Part shown: one piece after another, positions 49,307-57,937 of the stretch
Layout: every line of letters begins with the position of its first letter
Numbering within the stretch: the first letter of the stretch is position 1
Assembly: GCF_003438495.1 (NCBI RefSeq)
Contig: NZ_QSSH01000007.1
Coordinates: forward strand, 26,154 to 90,153
Length of the DNA: 64,000 bases
Origin: Collinsella sp. TF05-9AC
GTDB lineage: Bacteria; Actinomycetota; Coriobacteriia; Coriobacteriales; Coriobacteriaceae
Direction: 5' to 3'
The notes under the pieces: generated by a model
Databases searched by the model: none
Seen by the model: the letters and a program-made list of their open reading frames with translations, nothing else
Told to the model about the DNA's origin: nothing
Translations under genes and position numbers: made by a program

Positions 49307-50440
49307 ATGAGCACTTTGATTCAACCGAACGCGCCGTTTCGCGCCGATATCGTCGGCAGCTTTCTTCGTCCACAGGCTGTTAAGGATGCACGTGCCGCCT
49401 ATGCCGCGGGCACACTCGACGCCGCCGGCCTTAAGGCCGTCGAGGACGATGCCATTCGCGATTTGGTGGCCAAGCAGAAGGCCGCCGGCCTGCAGGTTAT
49501 CACCGATGGCGAGTTTCGCCGCAGCTACTGGCACCTCGATTTTATGTGGGGCCTTAACGGCATTGAGCGCCGCGCCTCACGCACGGGCTATATGTTCCAT
49601 GACGAGGAGACGACGGCCGACACCGCCGTGGTAACCGGTCCTATCAGCGGCGAGAATCACCCCTTCGTCGAGCACTTCAAGTTTGTTAAGGCGCTCGAGG
49701 GCGAGGGTCAGGTCGCGCGCCAAACCATTCCAGCACCGATCCAGACGTTCTCTGAGGTCACGCTCGATCGCTGCGACGGCCAGCAGGAGAGCCTGCGCGC
49801 TGTCTATAAGACCGATGAGGAGCTTGCCGATGCCATTGCAGCCGCTTATCGCACGGTGATCGCCGACCTGTACGCAGCAGGCTGCCGCAACATCCAGTTT
49901 GATGACTGCACCTGGGGCATCTACTGCGATACCGATTTTGTCGCCAAAACCGGCATGAGCCCGGTCGATCTGCAAAAGGTAAGCGAGCTGGGCGTGGCGC
50001 TCAACAACGCCGCCATCGAGGGCAAGCCCGACGATCTGGTCATTAACACGCATGTGTGCCGCGGCAACTACCACTCCACCTATGCCTTTGAGGGCGGCTA
50101 CGACCCCATCGCGCCGTACCTGTTCGCAAACGAGGATGTCGACGCATTTTACCTGGAGTTCGATACGCCGCGCGCCGGTGGTTTTGAGCCTCTCAAGTAC
50201 GTTGCCCCGGGTAAGAAGGTCGTGCTGGGCTTGGTAACCACCAAGGTCGCTGAGCTTGAGGACGAGGATGTTATCGTCGAGCGCATCCGCGAAGCCGCAA
50301 AGTACGTGCCGATCGAGAACCTGTACCTGTCGCCTCAGTGCGGCTTTGCCAGCTGCGAGATTGGCAACAAGCTGACCGAGGACGAGCAATGGGCAAAGAT
50401 CGCGCTGGTCAAGCGCATTGCCGAGCGTGTTTGGAAGTAA
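49307..50440 (+). CDS. MetE C-terminal-like methyltransferase (YxjG/YxjH type)
   Basis: This 377-aa protein matches only the catalytic half of cobalamin-independent methionine synthase. FRADIVGSFLRPQAVKDARAA is the usual start, followed by VITDGEFRRSYWHLDFMWGLNG. Zinc ligands are suggested by INTHVCRGNYHSTYAFEGGYDPIAP (His and Cys) and YLSPQCGFASCEIGNKL (Cys). The YxjG/YxjH family transfers a methyl group to homocysteine from an undefined donor. AAAGGGAGATATCT precedes the ATG at 49307. The LysR gene and operator upstream suggest regulation. Confidence 0.9.
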   Translation: MSTLIQPNAPFRADIVGSFLRPQAVKDARAAYAAGTLDAAGLKAVEDDAIRDLVAKQKAAGLQVITDGEFRRSYWHLDFMWGLNGIERRASRTGYMFHDEETTADTAVVTGPISGENHPFVEHFKFVKALEGEGQVARQTIPAPIQTFSEVTLDRCDGQQESLRAVYKTDEELADAIAAAYRTVIADLYAAGCRNIQFDDCTWGIYCDTDFVAKTGMSPVDLQKVSELGVALNNAAIEGKPDDLVINTHVCRGNYHSTYAFEGGYDPIAPYLFANEDVDAFYLEFDTPRAGGFEPLKYVAPGKKVVLGLVTTKVAELEDEDVIVERIREAAKYVPIENLYLSPQCGFASCEIGNKLTEDEQWAKIALVKRIAERVWK

Positions 50441-50487
50441 CACTGCCGTTTGCAGGTGACGGCGTGTGCGAGACATAGCATATCGCG

Positions 50488-50493
50488 TACAAT
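50488..50493 (+). promoter_or_regulatory. Candidate -10 box of uraA
   Basis: TACAAT lies 69 bases before the ATG at 50563. Between them, GGGCA and TGCCC (near 50513-50544) could form a small leader hairpin; no PyrR-type site was recognised. Confidence 0.35.
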
Positions 50494-50562
50494 GGTTCGG
50501 ATCGTATCGTTTGGGCAGGTTATCCGATATGCCCGATCGCCCTTCCATTCGAAAGGACATCC

Positions 50563-51897
50563 ATGTCCCAGTCCTCGACGCCCGCCGTCAGCGATGCCAT
50601 CTACGACGCATCGTCGCTCGGCCGCCCGCGCATGTATTTGCTCGGTCTGCAGCACCTGTTTGCCATGTTTGGTGCCACCGTGCTGGTGCCCGTGCTCACC
50701 GGCCTTTCGGTCTCGGCAACGCTTTTGTTTGCCGGCTTGGGCACTCTGCTGTTCCACTTCCTGTCGCGCGGTAAGGTCCCCGCATTCTTGGGCTCATCGT
50801 TTGCCTTTATTGCCGGTTATGCCGCAATCGCGCCCAACGGCGAGGCCGAGCTTTTGCCCTACGCCTGCCTGGGCGTAGCTTGTGCCGGCCTGCTCTATCC
50901 GGTGCTTGCGGCACTCTTCCGCGCGTTTGGCGCCAAGCGCGTCATGCGCTTCTTCCCACCGGTGGTGACTGGCCCCATCGTCATTTCCGTCGGCTTGATT
51001 CTGGCGAGCTCCGCCATTGCCAGCTGCCAGACCAACTGGTTTGTTGCCGTTGTTGCCGTGGCTGTGATCGTCATCTGCAATATTTGGGGCCGCGGCATGG
51101 TCAAGATTGTGCCGATCTTGCTGGGCGTTGTGGTGAGCTATGCCGTTGCGGCTGCGCTGGGCGAGGTCGACTTTTCTGGCGTCGCAGCCGCTCCCTGGGT
51201 TGGTTTGCCCATCGTGTGGGATGACACCGTGTTTGCGCTCTTTGGGCCGCAGTTCGATAGCGGCCTTGCCACGACGGCCATCATCACCATCATGCCGCTG
51301 GCCTTTGCAACCATGATCGAGCATATCGGTGATATCTCCGCTATTGGCTCCACCTGCGAGCGCAACTACATTGCCGATCCCGGCCTGCATCGCACGCTGC
51401 TCGGCGATGGTCTCGCCACGATTCCGGCTTCGCTCTTTGGCGCTCCGGCCAACACCACGTATGGCGAGAACACCGGCGTGCTCGCCCTGACGCGTGTGTT
51501 CGACCCGCGCGTGATTCGCATTGCCGCGTGCTGTGCCATCGTGCTTTCGTTCTGCCCCAAGTTCGCTGCCGTGATCGCCGCCATGCCGGCATGCGTTATC
51601 GGCGGCGTTTCGCTCGTGCTTTACGGCATGATCAGCGCCGTGGGCGTTCGCAACCTCATCGAGAACCAGGTCGATTTCCAAAACAACCGCAACGTGCTGG
51701 TGACCGCTCTGGTGCTCGTGCTTTCGCTCGGCATCGCGTACAGCACCGCCGGCGCCATCGTGCTGGAGCTGGGCGGCGTGACGATTTTGCTTTCCGGTCT
51801 TGCCGTGGGCTCGCTGGTGGGCATCGTACTCAATGCCATCCTACCGGGTAACGACTTTGAGTTTGATGTCTCCGAGCTTGAGGAAGCTGTTGAGTAG
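50563..51897 (+). CDS. uraA: Uracil permease (NCS2 family)
   Basis: This 444-aa nucleobase:cation symporter-2 protein has about 14 spans. LGLQHLFAMFGATVLVPVLTGLSVSATLLFAGLGTLLFHF and SRGKVPAFLGSSFAFI are typical of UraA/PyrP, and the substrate motif is in AFATMIEHIGDISAIGSTC. PANTTYGENTGVLALTRVFDP is the NCS2 signature, close to that of characterised uracil permeases. GAAAGGACATCC leads into the ATG. A bidirectional terminator follows. It imports uracil, possibly linked to pyrimidine salvage. Confidence 0.92.
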   Translation: MSQSSTPAVSDAIYDASSLGRPRMYLLGLQHLFAMFGATVLVPVLTGLSVSATLLFAGLGTLLFHFLSRGKVPAFLGSSFAFIAGYAAIAPNGEAELLPYACLGVACAGLLYPVLAALFRAFGAKRVMRFFPPVVTGPIVISVGLILASSAIASCQTNWFVAVVAVAVIVICNIWGRGMVKIVPILLGVVVSYAVAAALGEVDFSGVAAAPWVGLPIVWDDTVFALFGPQFDSGLATTAIITIMPLAFATMIEHIGDISAIGSTCERNYIADPGLHRTLLGDGLATIPASLFGAPANTTYGENTGVLALTRVFDPRVIRIAACCAIVLSFCPKFAAVIAAMPACVIGGVSLVLYGMISAVGVRNLIENQVDFQNNRNVLVTALVLVLSLGIAYSTAGAIVLELGGVTILLSGLAVGSLVGIVLNAILPGNDFEFDVSELEEAVE

Positions 51898-51922
51898 TAG
51901 CTGCGTTCAGCTAAAACAAGAT

Positions 51923-51961
51923 ATGGTGCCCATGCGTATATGCGCGTGGGCACCATTTTTA
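51923..51961. terminator. Bidirectional terminator between uraA and esterase
   Basis: ATGGTGCCCAYGCG and its near-complement CGCGTGGGCACCAT form a stem followed by TTTTT. It ends in the stop of the convergent esterase gene, whose final TAA lies in the T tract. Confidence 0.82.
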
Positions 51962-52624
51962 ATGCGTCAGTATCCAGTGGATGCCGCGGGCCATGCGCAA
52001 GTCGGTTTGGGCAAAGTGATTGCCGGGGTTGAGCTCCAGCGTTGTTGGAATGCCGCGCCCGACGAGCAACGCTTCCATCGTGCGTGTGTCGTCGAGTACA
52101 TGCCGCATCATGCGGTTGGGCGTCTTGGCCTCCTTTTTGCCGAGTGACAGGTAGACGGCGTCGGGCGTAACTGCCATCGCGTGCTCGTGCGCATAGTCGA
52201 TAAAGCCAGGAAACCACAGGGACCCCGATGCGCTCGCGGCGCGGTCAAAGGCGTCGGTTTGCCAGAGGGACCAGAGCGCGAAGAGGCCCGCGAGCGAGTA
52301 GCCGGCAATGCAGCGCCAGGTGGGCGGCAGTGGGAGCGATAATTCGACCTTTGGGATTATCCGGTTCAGCAGTTCATCGAGAAATCCGGACGCCTGCCCA
52401 CCAAAGGGTTCGGCATCGCGCACGGTCCCGTCGCATGCCCAGGGGCTCAGCTCGCGATTCCAATCGAGCCCGCCAATGGCGACGAGGGTGAATGGCGGGC
52501 AGTCGAGCTCAAGACAACGGTTGTAGACCTCGCTGCCGTCGCCCATGACCACGGGGAGGTAGATGACAGGTGCGCTTTCCGCATGATTCGAATAGACGGT
52601 TATCTGCTTTTGGTGCGCTTCCAT
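51959..52624 (-). CDS. Alpha/beta-hydrolase (Fes/IroE-like esterase)
   Basis: This is a 221-aa hydrolase with the nucleophile elbow CIAGYSLAGLFALWSLWQ and a candidate histidine in NPGNHFAQTDLRMARGIHW. PVIYLPVVMGDGSEVYNRC and TLVAIGGLDWNRELSPW resemble the siderophore-esterase (Fes/IroE) and D-tagatose-type esterase families. The substrate is unknown. Its stop lies within the terminator shared with uraA, and GAGAAG precedes the ATG. It stands between uraA and the anchored beta-helix protein. Confidence 0.82.
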   Translation of the reverse strand: MEAHQKQITVYSNHAESAPVIYLPVVMGDGSEVYNRCLELDCPPFTLVAIGGLDWNRELSPWACDGTVRDAEPFGGQASGFLDELLNRIIPKVELSLPLPPTWRCIAGYSLAGLFALWSLWQTDAFDRAASASGSLWFPGFIDYAHEHAMAVTPDAVYLSLGKKEAKTPNRMMRHVLDDTRTMEALLVGRGIPTTLELNPGNHFAQTDLRMARGIHWILTH

Positions 52625-52740
52625 GGCCCGCTTCTCTCAGCGTTGTGATATCGACGGTCTCAATTGTCGCACGCTGGCACATACAGGTTGGGCTGCATTA
52701 AGAACAATCGCATACGCACCGCGTGAGCACAAACAGGAAG

Positions 52741-52774
52741 ACGCTACCGCCGGAGGGGAGCTCGACGGTGGCGT
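52741..52774 (-). terminator. Weak hairpin after the beta-helix surface protein
   Basis: ACGCTACCG (52741-52749) pairs with CGGTGGCGT (52766-52774) with one G-T pair. On the minus strand it is followed by CTTCCTGTTTG, a poor U tract. It lies 66 bases past the gene stop. Confidence 0.35.
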
Positions 52775-52839
52775 TGCTAAACGGTGTGCAGGCTAGCACT
52801 TCTGTGGGTGCCGTCCCGTGCGTTAAAGGCCAAAGGCGT

Positions 52840-54624
52840 CTATGAGCGCTTGCGGCTCACCACGGCGCCTGCGGCGATGGCGGCTGTTCCCGCAAGGGCG
52901 GCTGCCACGATGGCTGCGCTCGAGGCGTCGCCGGTTGCCACAAGCTTGCCGGTGGTCTTGGCTCCCGTGGCTGCAACTGCAACAGTCTTGATCGTCTTTG
53001 TACCCTCGGACTTGGAACCCTTGGGCTTGGTCTCGCCGGGCTTCTCCTCGGGCTTGGTCTCCTCGGACGGTGCGATGACCGTGCTCTTGGCAACAGCTTC
53101 GTTATAGGGGGAGTCGACTACGGCATCGCCCGTGCCGATGGTTTGGCCTGCCTCGTACATGATGCCTTCACTGAGCTCTTCTTTGTTGCGATAGTCAATG
53201 ACCTTGCCGCCTTCAGGCGTCAGGATGCTGGCGCCTTCGATTTCGATGGTGCCGATCGCCTTGCCGTCCGCACTCATGGCAAGGGCGAAGATCGCTGCCG
53301 TGTCTCCCTCGGCCGTGACCTTGCTGCGGACGATGGAGATGGTCGCGGGCATAATACCCTCGCTGGTCTGAGCAAAGATGCCGATGTTCACGCCCCTGTG
53401 CTCAGGGGTGATCTCGCCATCCTGGTCTGTACTGTAGCAATCGGGGCCATCGCCACCGGTCTCGACATAGCGGGCTATAGCCTTAACAACGGAGTCGCTG
53501 ATGTAGATGTGACCGCCAGCGACGTTTGGCTGGTGGTTTCTGGTAGAGATTGCAACCGAGAATTTGCCTTCCGCGAACGCGTCCACGATGGAACCATTCT
53601 TGATGACGATGTCGTCCCCGTCAGTGATGAGGGCGATGGCCTGGCCGCCGCTCGCGCTTGTGCGGACCGTCACGGTCGCGTGATCGAGCGTAACGCCCTT
53701 GTAGGCATAGACACCATATTCAACACCGCTTGCGTCAAGGGAGGCGTTCGTGACCGCGAGACTGCCCTCAGCGTCGACGGCAAGATCTCCCTGGGAGCTT
53801 GCCTCGACCTGGCTGCCGCCCGAGATGTCGATGTTGCCGTCAGCCCAAATCGCCGCTTCTTCTATCGAGCTTGCTTCTACCTTGCCACCGCCTTTGATGA
53901 TGATGTCACTGCCCGCGGCGACGCCGTAACCTTCGCCTCCTTTAGCGATCACTGTGCCAGAGGAATCGATGGTGGTCTTGCCCTTGGATTGGATACCTTC
54001 GGTACCGCCCGTTGCATTCACGGTGCCCGAGCCCGTGATAGAGAGGTCGCCCTTTGCCTCAATTCCGTCGGAAGTAGTGCTTGTGGTGTTCACGGTGCCT
54101 GGGCCAGAAATGGAGAGGTCGCCTGTGGATTTAATTGCATCGGCCTCGGCTGTCACATTGAGCTCATCCGTGCTATTCGAGCTCGTTATGTTCAACTCCG
54201 CTTTTTGGTTAGTGCCATCCTGCGCTTTGATGGCGGCTCCGGTGTAATCGGGCTCGGTTTTCACGGTGTTCTTGCCCTCGTACGCAATGTTGAGCTTGCC
54301 CGCGGCCTTGATCTCGCCGCCGTTATAGCCGTTGAGCTTCATGTCGTCGGCGCCGTCCCAGGCCCAGGTGCCCGCCTCGTCGCCTACCGCGGCGCCAGCT
54401 TCATACCAGGTGTCGCCGACGTTGACCCGCTCGGCCGCGAGCGAGACGCTCGGCATGAGCAGCGAGCTCACCGTGAGCGCGCAAACGGCGCCTACAACGA
54501 TGCGGCGTGTCACGCGGCGCCAGCTGCCGTGTGCGAGCAGCGTGCGGCGGCGCACGTCGGGCTCGACAAAATGGGCTCCAGAGGTTTTGTCATTGCGCTT
54601 GGGGGTCGTGAACAAGGCGGCCAT
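52840..54624 (-). CDS. Beta-helix surface protein with noncanonical sortase signal
   Basis: This 594-aa secreted protein has a long signal sequence (RRIVVGAVCALTVSSLLMPSVSLAA, after an unusually long N-terminus), then many parallel beta-helix repeats of about 20 residues (DLSISGPGTVN, DLSITGSGTVNATGG, IDISGGSQVEAS, LAVTNASLDASG), a style of carbohydrate-binding or adhesion modules. A proline- and charge-rich spacer (EETKPEEKPGETKPKGSKSE) leads to LVATGDASSAAIVAAALAGT, an LPxTG-like signal with V and A at positions 2 and 3, a hydrophobic span and RKRS. The ATG at 54624 follows GGGAG; two upstream ATGs are alternatives. Confidence 0.8.
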   Translation of the reverse strand: MAALFTTPKRNDKTSGAHFVEPDVRRRTLLAHGSWRRVTRRIVVGAVCALTVSSLLMPSVSLAAERVNVGDTWYEAGAAVGDEAGTWAWDGADDMKLNGYNGGEIKAAGKLNIAYEGKNTVKTEPDYTGAAIKAQDGTNQKAELNITSSNSTDELNVTAEADAIKSTGDLSISGPGTVNTTSTTSDGIEAKGDLSITGSGTVNATGGTEGIQSKGKTTIDSSGTVIAKGGEGYGVAAGSDIIIKGGGKVEASSIEEAAIWADGNIDISGGSQVEASSQGDLAVDAEGSLAVTNASLDASGVEYGVYAYKGVTLDHATVTVRTSASGGQAIALITDGDDIVIKNGSIVDAFAEGKFSVAISTRNHQPNVAGGHIYISDSVVKAIARYVETGGDGPDCYSTDQDGEITPEHRGVNIGIFAQTSEGIMPATISIVRSKVTAEGDTAAIFALAMSADGKAIGTIEIEGASILTPEGGKVIDYRNKEELSEGIMYEAGQTIGTGDAVVDSPYNEAVAKSTVIAPSEETKPEEKPGETKPKGSKSEGTKTIKTVAVAATGAKTTGKLVATGDASSAAIVAAALAGTAAIAAGAVVSRKRS

Positions 54625-54759
54625 GGTTACTCCCATCCTCATAGGGCCTATGCGATTAAGCCCAGCATATCTGCAGGATGTAGCCGGCGGTAGTGCCGTT
54701 TTGAGGGCAAAATGTCCAAAACTTGGGAAGCAATATATCGCGCGTCCGTGCGTTGCCTG

Positions 54760-54805
54760 GCTTTAAAAGAAAAGCGCGGAGCCGCTCGATGCGACTCCGC
54801 GCTTT
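54760..54805 (-). terminator. Terminator of the AzgA-type permease gene
   Basis: AAAGCGCGGAG (54771-54781) pairs perfectly with CTCCGCGCTTT (54795-54805) across 13 nt. On the minus strand it is followed by TCTTTTAAAG. It lies 27 bases past the permease stop. Confidence 0.75.
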
Positions 54806-54831
54806 GGTGTTCTGCTTTGGCAGCTTTGCCG

Positions 54832-56145
54832 CTACGCTACAAAGAAGTAGACGAGGAAGGCGAGGGCTGCGATCCACATGAGCGGCTTGATCTTGGAGGC
54901 CTCGCCCTTAAAGAGTGCGACGATCACGTAGGCGATAAAGCCCAGACCGATGCCGGCAGAGATGGAGTAGGTGAAGGGCACGCCGGCGACAATCATGAAC
55001 GCCGGGAAACCCTGCGACACGTCGGACCAGTCGATCTCGGAGGCCTCGCTCATCATGAGGTAGCCGACGTAGACCAGGGCACCGCAGGTGGCGGCGCTGG
55101 AAACGATGGTGACGATGGGGGAGAAGAACGCGGCGAGAATGAACAGCACGCCGGTGGTGACGGAGGTGAGGCCCGTGCGGCCACCGTCGGCAGCGCCGGA
55201 AGTGGACTCGACGAAGGTGGTGATGGAGGAGACGCCCATAAAGCCGCCGGCAGCAGCGGCCACGGAGTCGACGACCAGGATGGGACGGATGTCCTCGACA
55301 TTGCCGTCCTCGGTCAAGAACTCGCCCTGCTTGGCGACGGCCATCGCGGTGCCCATGGTGTCGAAGAAGTCGCTCATGAGCAGCGAGAAGGCAACGACGA
55401 GCAGCATCGGGTCGGTCAGAACCTTCACGATGGCCATGTTGCCATCAGCGGTGCTGGCAAACGGGGCGCCAAAGGTCGAGAAGTCGAGCGGTGCGATGAG
55501 GCCCTCGGGCGCATGGGTGACGCCCAGCGGGATACCGGCGATAACGGCGACGATGATGCCGATGAGCAGCGAGCCCGGCACGTTGCGGGAAGCCAGGGCA
55601 ACCGTCACGATGATGGAGATGATGCCGACGATAAAGGTGGGGGAGGCGATGTCGCCCAGGCCGACGAGCGTACCGGCGCCAGCGGTGATGATGCCGGCGT
55701 CGCACAGGCCGATCATGGCGATAAACAGGCCCAGACCCACCGAGATGGCGTGGCGCAGGACCACGGGGATGGCGTCCATGATGGCCTCGCGCAGGCCGCA
55801 AAGGACGAGCAGCAAGATGACGATACCCTCGAGGAAGATAACGCTCATGGCCACGTGCCAGTCGCCGCCGCACATGGTGGTGGCGATGCCCGCGATCATG
55901 GCGTTGATGCCCAGACCCGACGCGCAGGCGAGCGGGCGGTTTGCGAAGATGCCCATGCAGATGGTCATGATGCCGGCGCCCAGGCAGGTGGCGCAGGCGA
56001 GCGCTCCCGCATCGATGCCAGCGCCCGAGAGCACTGCGGGGTTGACGGCGATGATGTAGGCCATCGCCAGGAATGTTGTCAGTCCAGCGCGGAGTTCGGT
56101 CCCGATTGTGGACTTGCGCTCGCTGACGTGAAATAGTTCGTCCAT
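54832..56145 (-). CDS. NCS2 purine permease (AzgA/PbuG-like)
   Basis: This is a 437-aa permease with 12-14 spans that imports hypoxanthine, guanine or adenine. STIGTELRAGLTTFLAMAYIIAVNPAVLS is the classical start. The substrate region includes GNMAIVKVLTDPMLLVVAFSLLMSDFFDTMGTAMAVAKQGEFL, and EDIRPILVVDSVAAAAGGFMGVSSITTFVESTSGAADGGRTGLTS is the diagnostic AzgA signature. The ATG at 56145 is preceded by GAAAGGGT; the longer frame is unsupported. No purine riboswitch was seen upstream. The PDF-like gene is divergent from it. Confidence 0.9.
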   Translation of the reverse strand: MDELFHVSERKSTIGTELRAGLTTFLAMAYIIAVNPAVLSGAGIDAGALACATCLGAGIMTICMGIFANRPLACASGLGINAMIAGIATTMCGGDWHVAMSVIFLEGIVILLLVLCGLREAIMDAIPVVLRHAISVGLGLFIAMIGLCDAGIITAGAGTLVGLGDIASPTFIVGIISIIVTVALASRNVPGSLLIGIIVAVIAGIPLGVTHAPEGLIAPLDFSTFGAPFASTADGNMAIVKVLTDPMLLVVAFSLLMSDFFDTMGTAMAVAKQGEFLTEDGNVEDIRPILVVDSVAAAAGGFMGVSSITTFVESTSGAADGGRTGLTSVTTGVLFILAAFFSPIVTIVSSAATCGALVYVGYLMMSEASEIDWSDVSQGFPAFMIVAGVPFTYSISAGIGLGFIAYVIVALFKGEASKIKPLMWIAALAFLVYFFVA

Positions 56146-56338
56146 GCATACCCTTTCCTTGTTCGGCCCCGAGTTTAGGCCGATTGACACGAACGCTCCC
56201 ACTATAGTCCCTTTACGACGCTGTTGTTCCTCGCATGTTGATGTTCGGCGCTTTGCAGCAGACGGACGGTATTTTTCGCATGAAAATGTGTGGGTACCGT
56301 ATACTTAAGCGGTTACAACGACCCCTATGGAGGAACGT

Positions 56339-56758
56339 ATGATTAAAGAGCTTTGCCACGACGAGGCTATCCTGTCCCAGCGTTGCGAGGTTGCGACCGT
56401 CGAGGACGAGTCGGTTGCTCAGGACCTGATCGATACCATCAAGTCGCTCGACGATGCCGGCTGCCTTGCCGCCAACCAGATCGGCGTCACCAAGAAGGTC
56501 TGCGTCTACCTGGACGATGCCGGCGAGCCCCATGTGCTCTACAACCCCCGTCTGGTGTTTGGCCTGGGTGCCAGCAAGATGGAGGAGAGCTGCCTGACGC
56601 ACGAGGAGGTCACCAAGTCCACGCGCTACATCAAGTGCAAGGTTGCTTATGACGTGATCGTCGACGGCAAGATGCGCGAGCGCAAGCAGGACTTTGTGGG
56701 CTTCGAGGCACAAATGATCCAGCATATGATCGACCACTGCTTAGGCAAACTCGTCTAG
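56339..56758 (+). CDS. Peptide deformylase-like protein lacking the catalytic Glu
   Basis: This 139-aa protein has the deformylase fold motifs in order: GCLAANQIG (canonical GxGLAAxQ, with the glutamine kept), ESCLT (canonical EGCLS, with the metal-ligand cysteine kept) and QHMIDH (canonical HExxH). The residue at the catalytic Glu position is Met (codons at 56723-56737), so metal binding can persist but normal deformylation is doubtful. The length is short for a standard enzyme. GGAGG lies five bases before the ATG at 56339. It may be an inactive regulator, a protein with altered chemistry, or an antagonist; the catalytic PDF would lie elsewhere. Confidence 0.85.
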   Translation: MIKELCHDEAILSQRCEVATVEDESVAQDLIDTIKSLDDAGCLAANQIGVTKKVCVYLDDAGEPHVLYNPRLVFGLGASKMEESCLTHEEVTKSTRYIKCKVAYDVIVDGKMRERKQDFVGFEAQMIQHMIDHCLGKLV

Positions 56759-56792
56759 AGTGGTTCAATTGGGGACCGATTTTGCGGTCTTT

Positions 56793-56832
56793 GCCCCGGG
56801 CGTGACATTGTTGTCATGTCCGGGCTTTTTTG
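56793..56832 (+). terminator. Terminator between the PDF-like gene and bsh
   Basis: The GCCCCGGGCGTGACA arm pairs with TGTCATGTCCGGGC across a short loop, with one mismatch, and TTTTTT follows. It lies 35 bases after the PDF-like stop. Confidence 0.85.
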
Positions 56833-56853
56833 TTTAGCGCCTCTTTGATTGGT

Positions 56854-56859
56854 GACAAT
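56854..56859 (+). promoter_or_regulatory. Candidate -10 box of the bile salt hydrolase gene
   Basis: GACAAT lies 33 bases before the ATG. A TTGTTT hexamer 18 bp upstream (56830-56835) could be its -35. Confidence 0.4.
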
Positions 56860-56892
56860 AACCTTAGCAAGAACGTAAAGCTAGGAGGCGCT

Positions 56893-57858
56893 ATGTGCAC
56901 GAGCATTCGATTTACCGATAATTCTGGCCACATGTATCTGGGCCGCAACCTCGACTGGAGCTTTGACTACGGCCAACAGGTTCGCGTGATGCCGCGCGGG
57001 TTTCACATCCCGTATTCGTTTATCGACGACGCGACGGCGACACACGCGGTGATCGGTATGTGCATCGATTACAAGAACTACCCCATGTTTTTCGATTGCG
57101 GCAACGATGCGGGCCTCGCCGTGGCGGGTCTCAATTTCCCGGGTTATGCCGAGTATGCCGAGGACCCTGTCGACGGCAAGACCAATATCGCGGCCTATGA
57201 GTTTCCCCTGTGGGTGGCAGCAACGTTCTCGACGGTCGATGAGGTCGAGGCCGCGCTGCGCGACACGGTGATTGTCGCCAAATCTGCCGGAGAGGGGCTG
57301 GGCGTGTCGCTGCTCCATTGGATTATCGGCGACAGCCAGCGTAGCATCGTGGTCGAGATGATGGCTGACGGCCTGCATGTATACGACGATCCGGTCGACA
57401 CCCTTGCCAACCAGCCGACCTTCCCGTGGCACATGGAAAACCTCCGCACCTATATCACCGCCACAAGCGATTTTCCGCAGACGGCGACATGGCGTGGCGC
57501 CGAGCTCAAGCCCTATGGAGCCGGTGCCGGCATGCGCGGCATTCCGGGCGATTGCTATTCGCCGAGCCGTTTTGTAAAGGCGGCGTACCTCAATGCCAAT
57601 TACCCGCAAAAGGAGAGCGAGACCGAAAACGTCGTTCGCATGTTCCGCTCGCTCGAGGGCGTGGTGATGATCGAGGGAGCGTCCAGGATGGGCGATGGCA
57701 AGTTCGAGAAGACTATCTACACCGGATGCTTTAGCGCGCGCACGGGCAATTATTACTACGCGATGTATGATGATCCGTCGATTCGCTACGTGAGCCTGAT
57801 GGATGCCGAGGGCGCAAGCCCCGATAGGCTCGTGGTTCCCGAGCCGCGTCGTTCGTAG
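56893..57858 (+). CDS. bsh: Bile salt hydrolase (choloylglycine hydrolase)
   Basis: This is a 321-aa Ntn hydrolase. The nucleophile is the second-position cysteine (MCTSIRF), exposed after removal of the initiator Met. LGRNLDW carries the conserved Arg, AGLNFPGYAEY the oxyanion Asn, LANQPTFPWHMENL a second conserved Asn, and CYSPSRFVKAAYL the final Arg. No signal peptide is present, so it is cytoplasmic. It deconjugates glycine- or taurine-conjugated bile acids, which suits a gut habitat; substrate preference cannot be called by eye. AGGAGG precedes the ATG. It has its own promoter and a weak hairpin downstream. Confidence 0.9.
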   Translation: MCTSIRFTDNSGHMYLGRNLDWSFDYGQQVRVMPRGFHIPYSFIDDATATHAVIGMCIDYKNYPMFFDCGNDAGLAVAGLNFPGYAEYAEDPVDGKTNIAAYEFPLWVAATFSTVDEVEAALRDTVIVAKSAGEGLGVSLLHWIIGDSQRSIVVEMMADGLHVYDDPVDTLANQPTFPWHMENLRTYITATSDFPQTATWRGAELKPYGAGAGMRGIPGDCYSPSRFVKAAYLNANYPQKESETENVVRMFRSLEGVVMIEGASRMGDGKFEKTIYTGCFSARTGNYYYAMYDDPSIRYVSLMDAEGASPDRLVVPEPRRS

Positions 57859-57886
57859 CCGTTAGCTTTACTGCAATGCAAAGCGT

Positions 57887-57912
57887 CCCTGCGTCTCTCG
57901 TGAGGTGCAGGG
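57887..57912. terminator. Hairpin between bsh and kup
   Basis: CCCTGCGTCTC and GAGGTGCAGGG pair (two wobble pairs) around TCGT. No clear U tract follows on either strand. Confidence 0.4.
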
Positions 57913-57937
57913 CCGCTGTCGTTGATTTATGACGTCG

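Noticed and set aside
53143-56136. Two long plus-strand frames opposite the surface protein and the AzgA-type permease
   Set aside because: Both are antisense shadows: compositions are biased (D, H, G) and no domains or ribosome sites are visible.
56146-56338. Purine riboswitch before the AzgA-type permease
   Set aside because: The expected conserved loops and pairing of the purine aptamer are not visible in either orientation.
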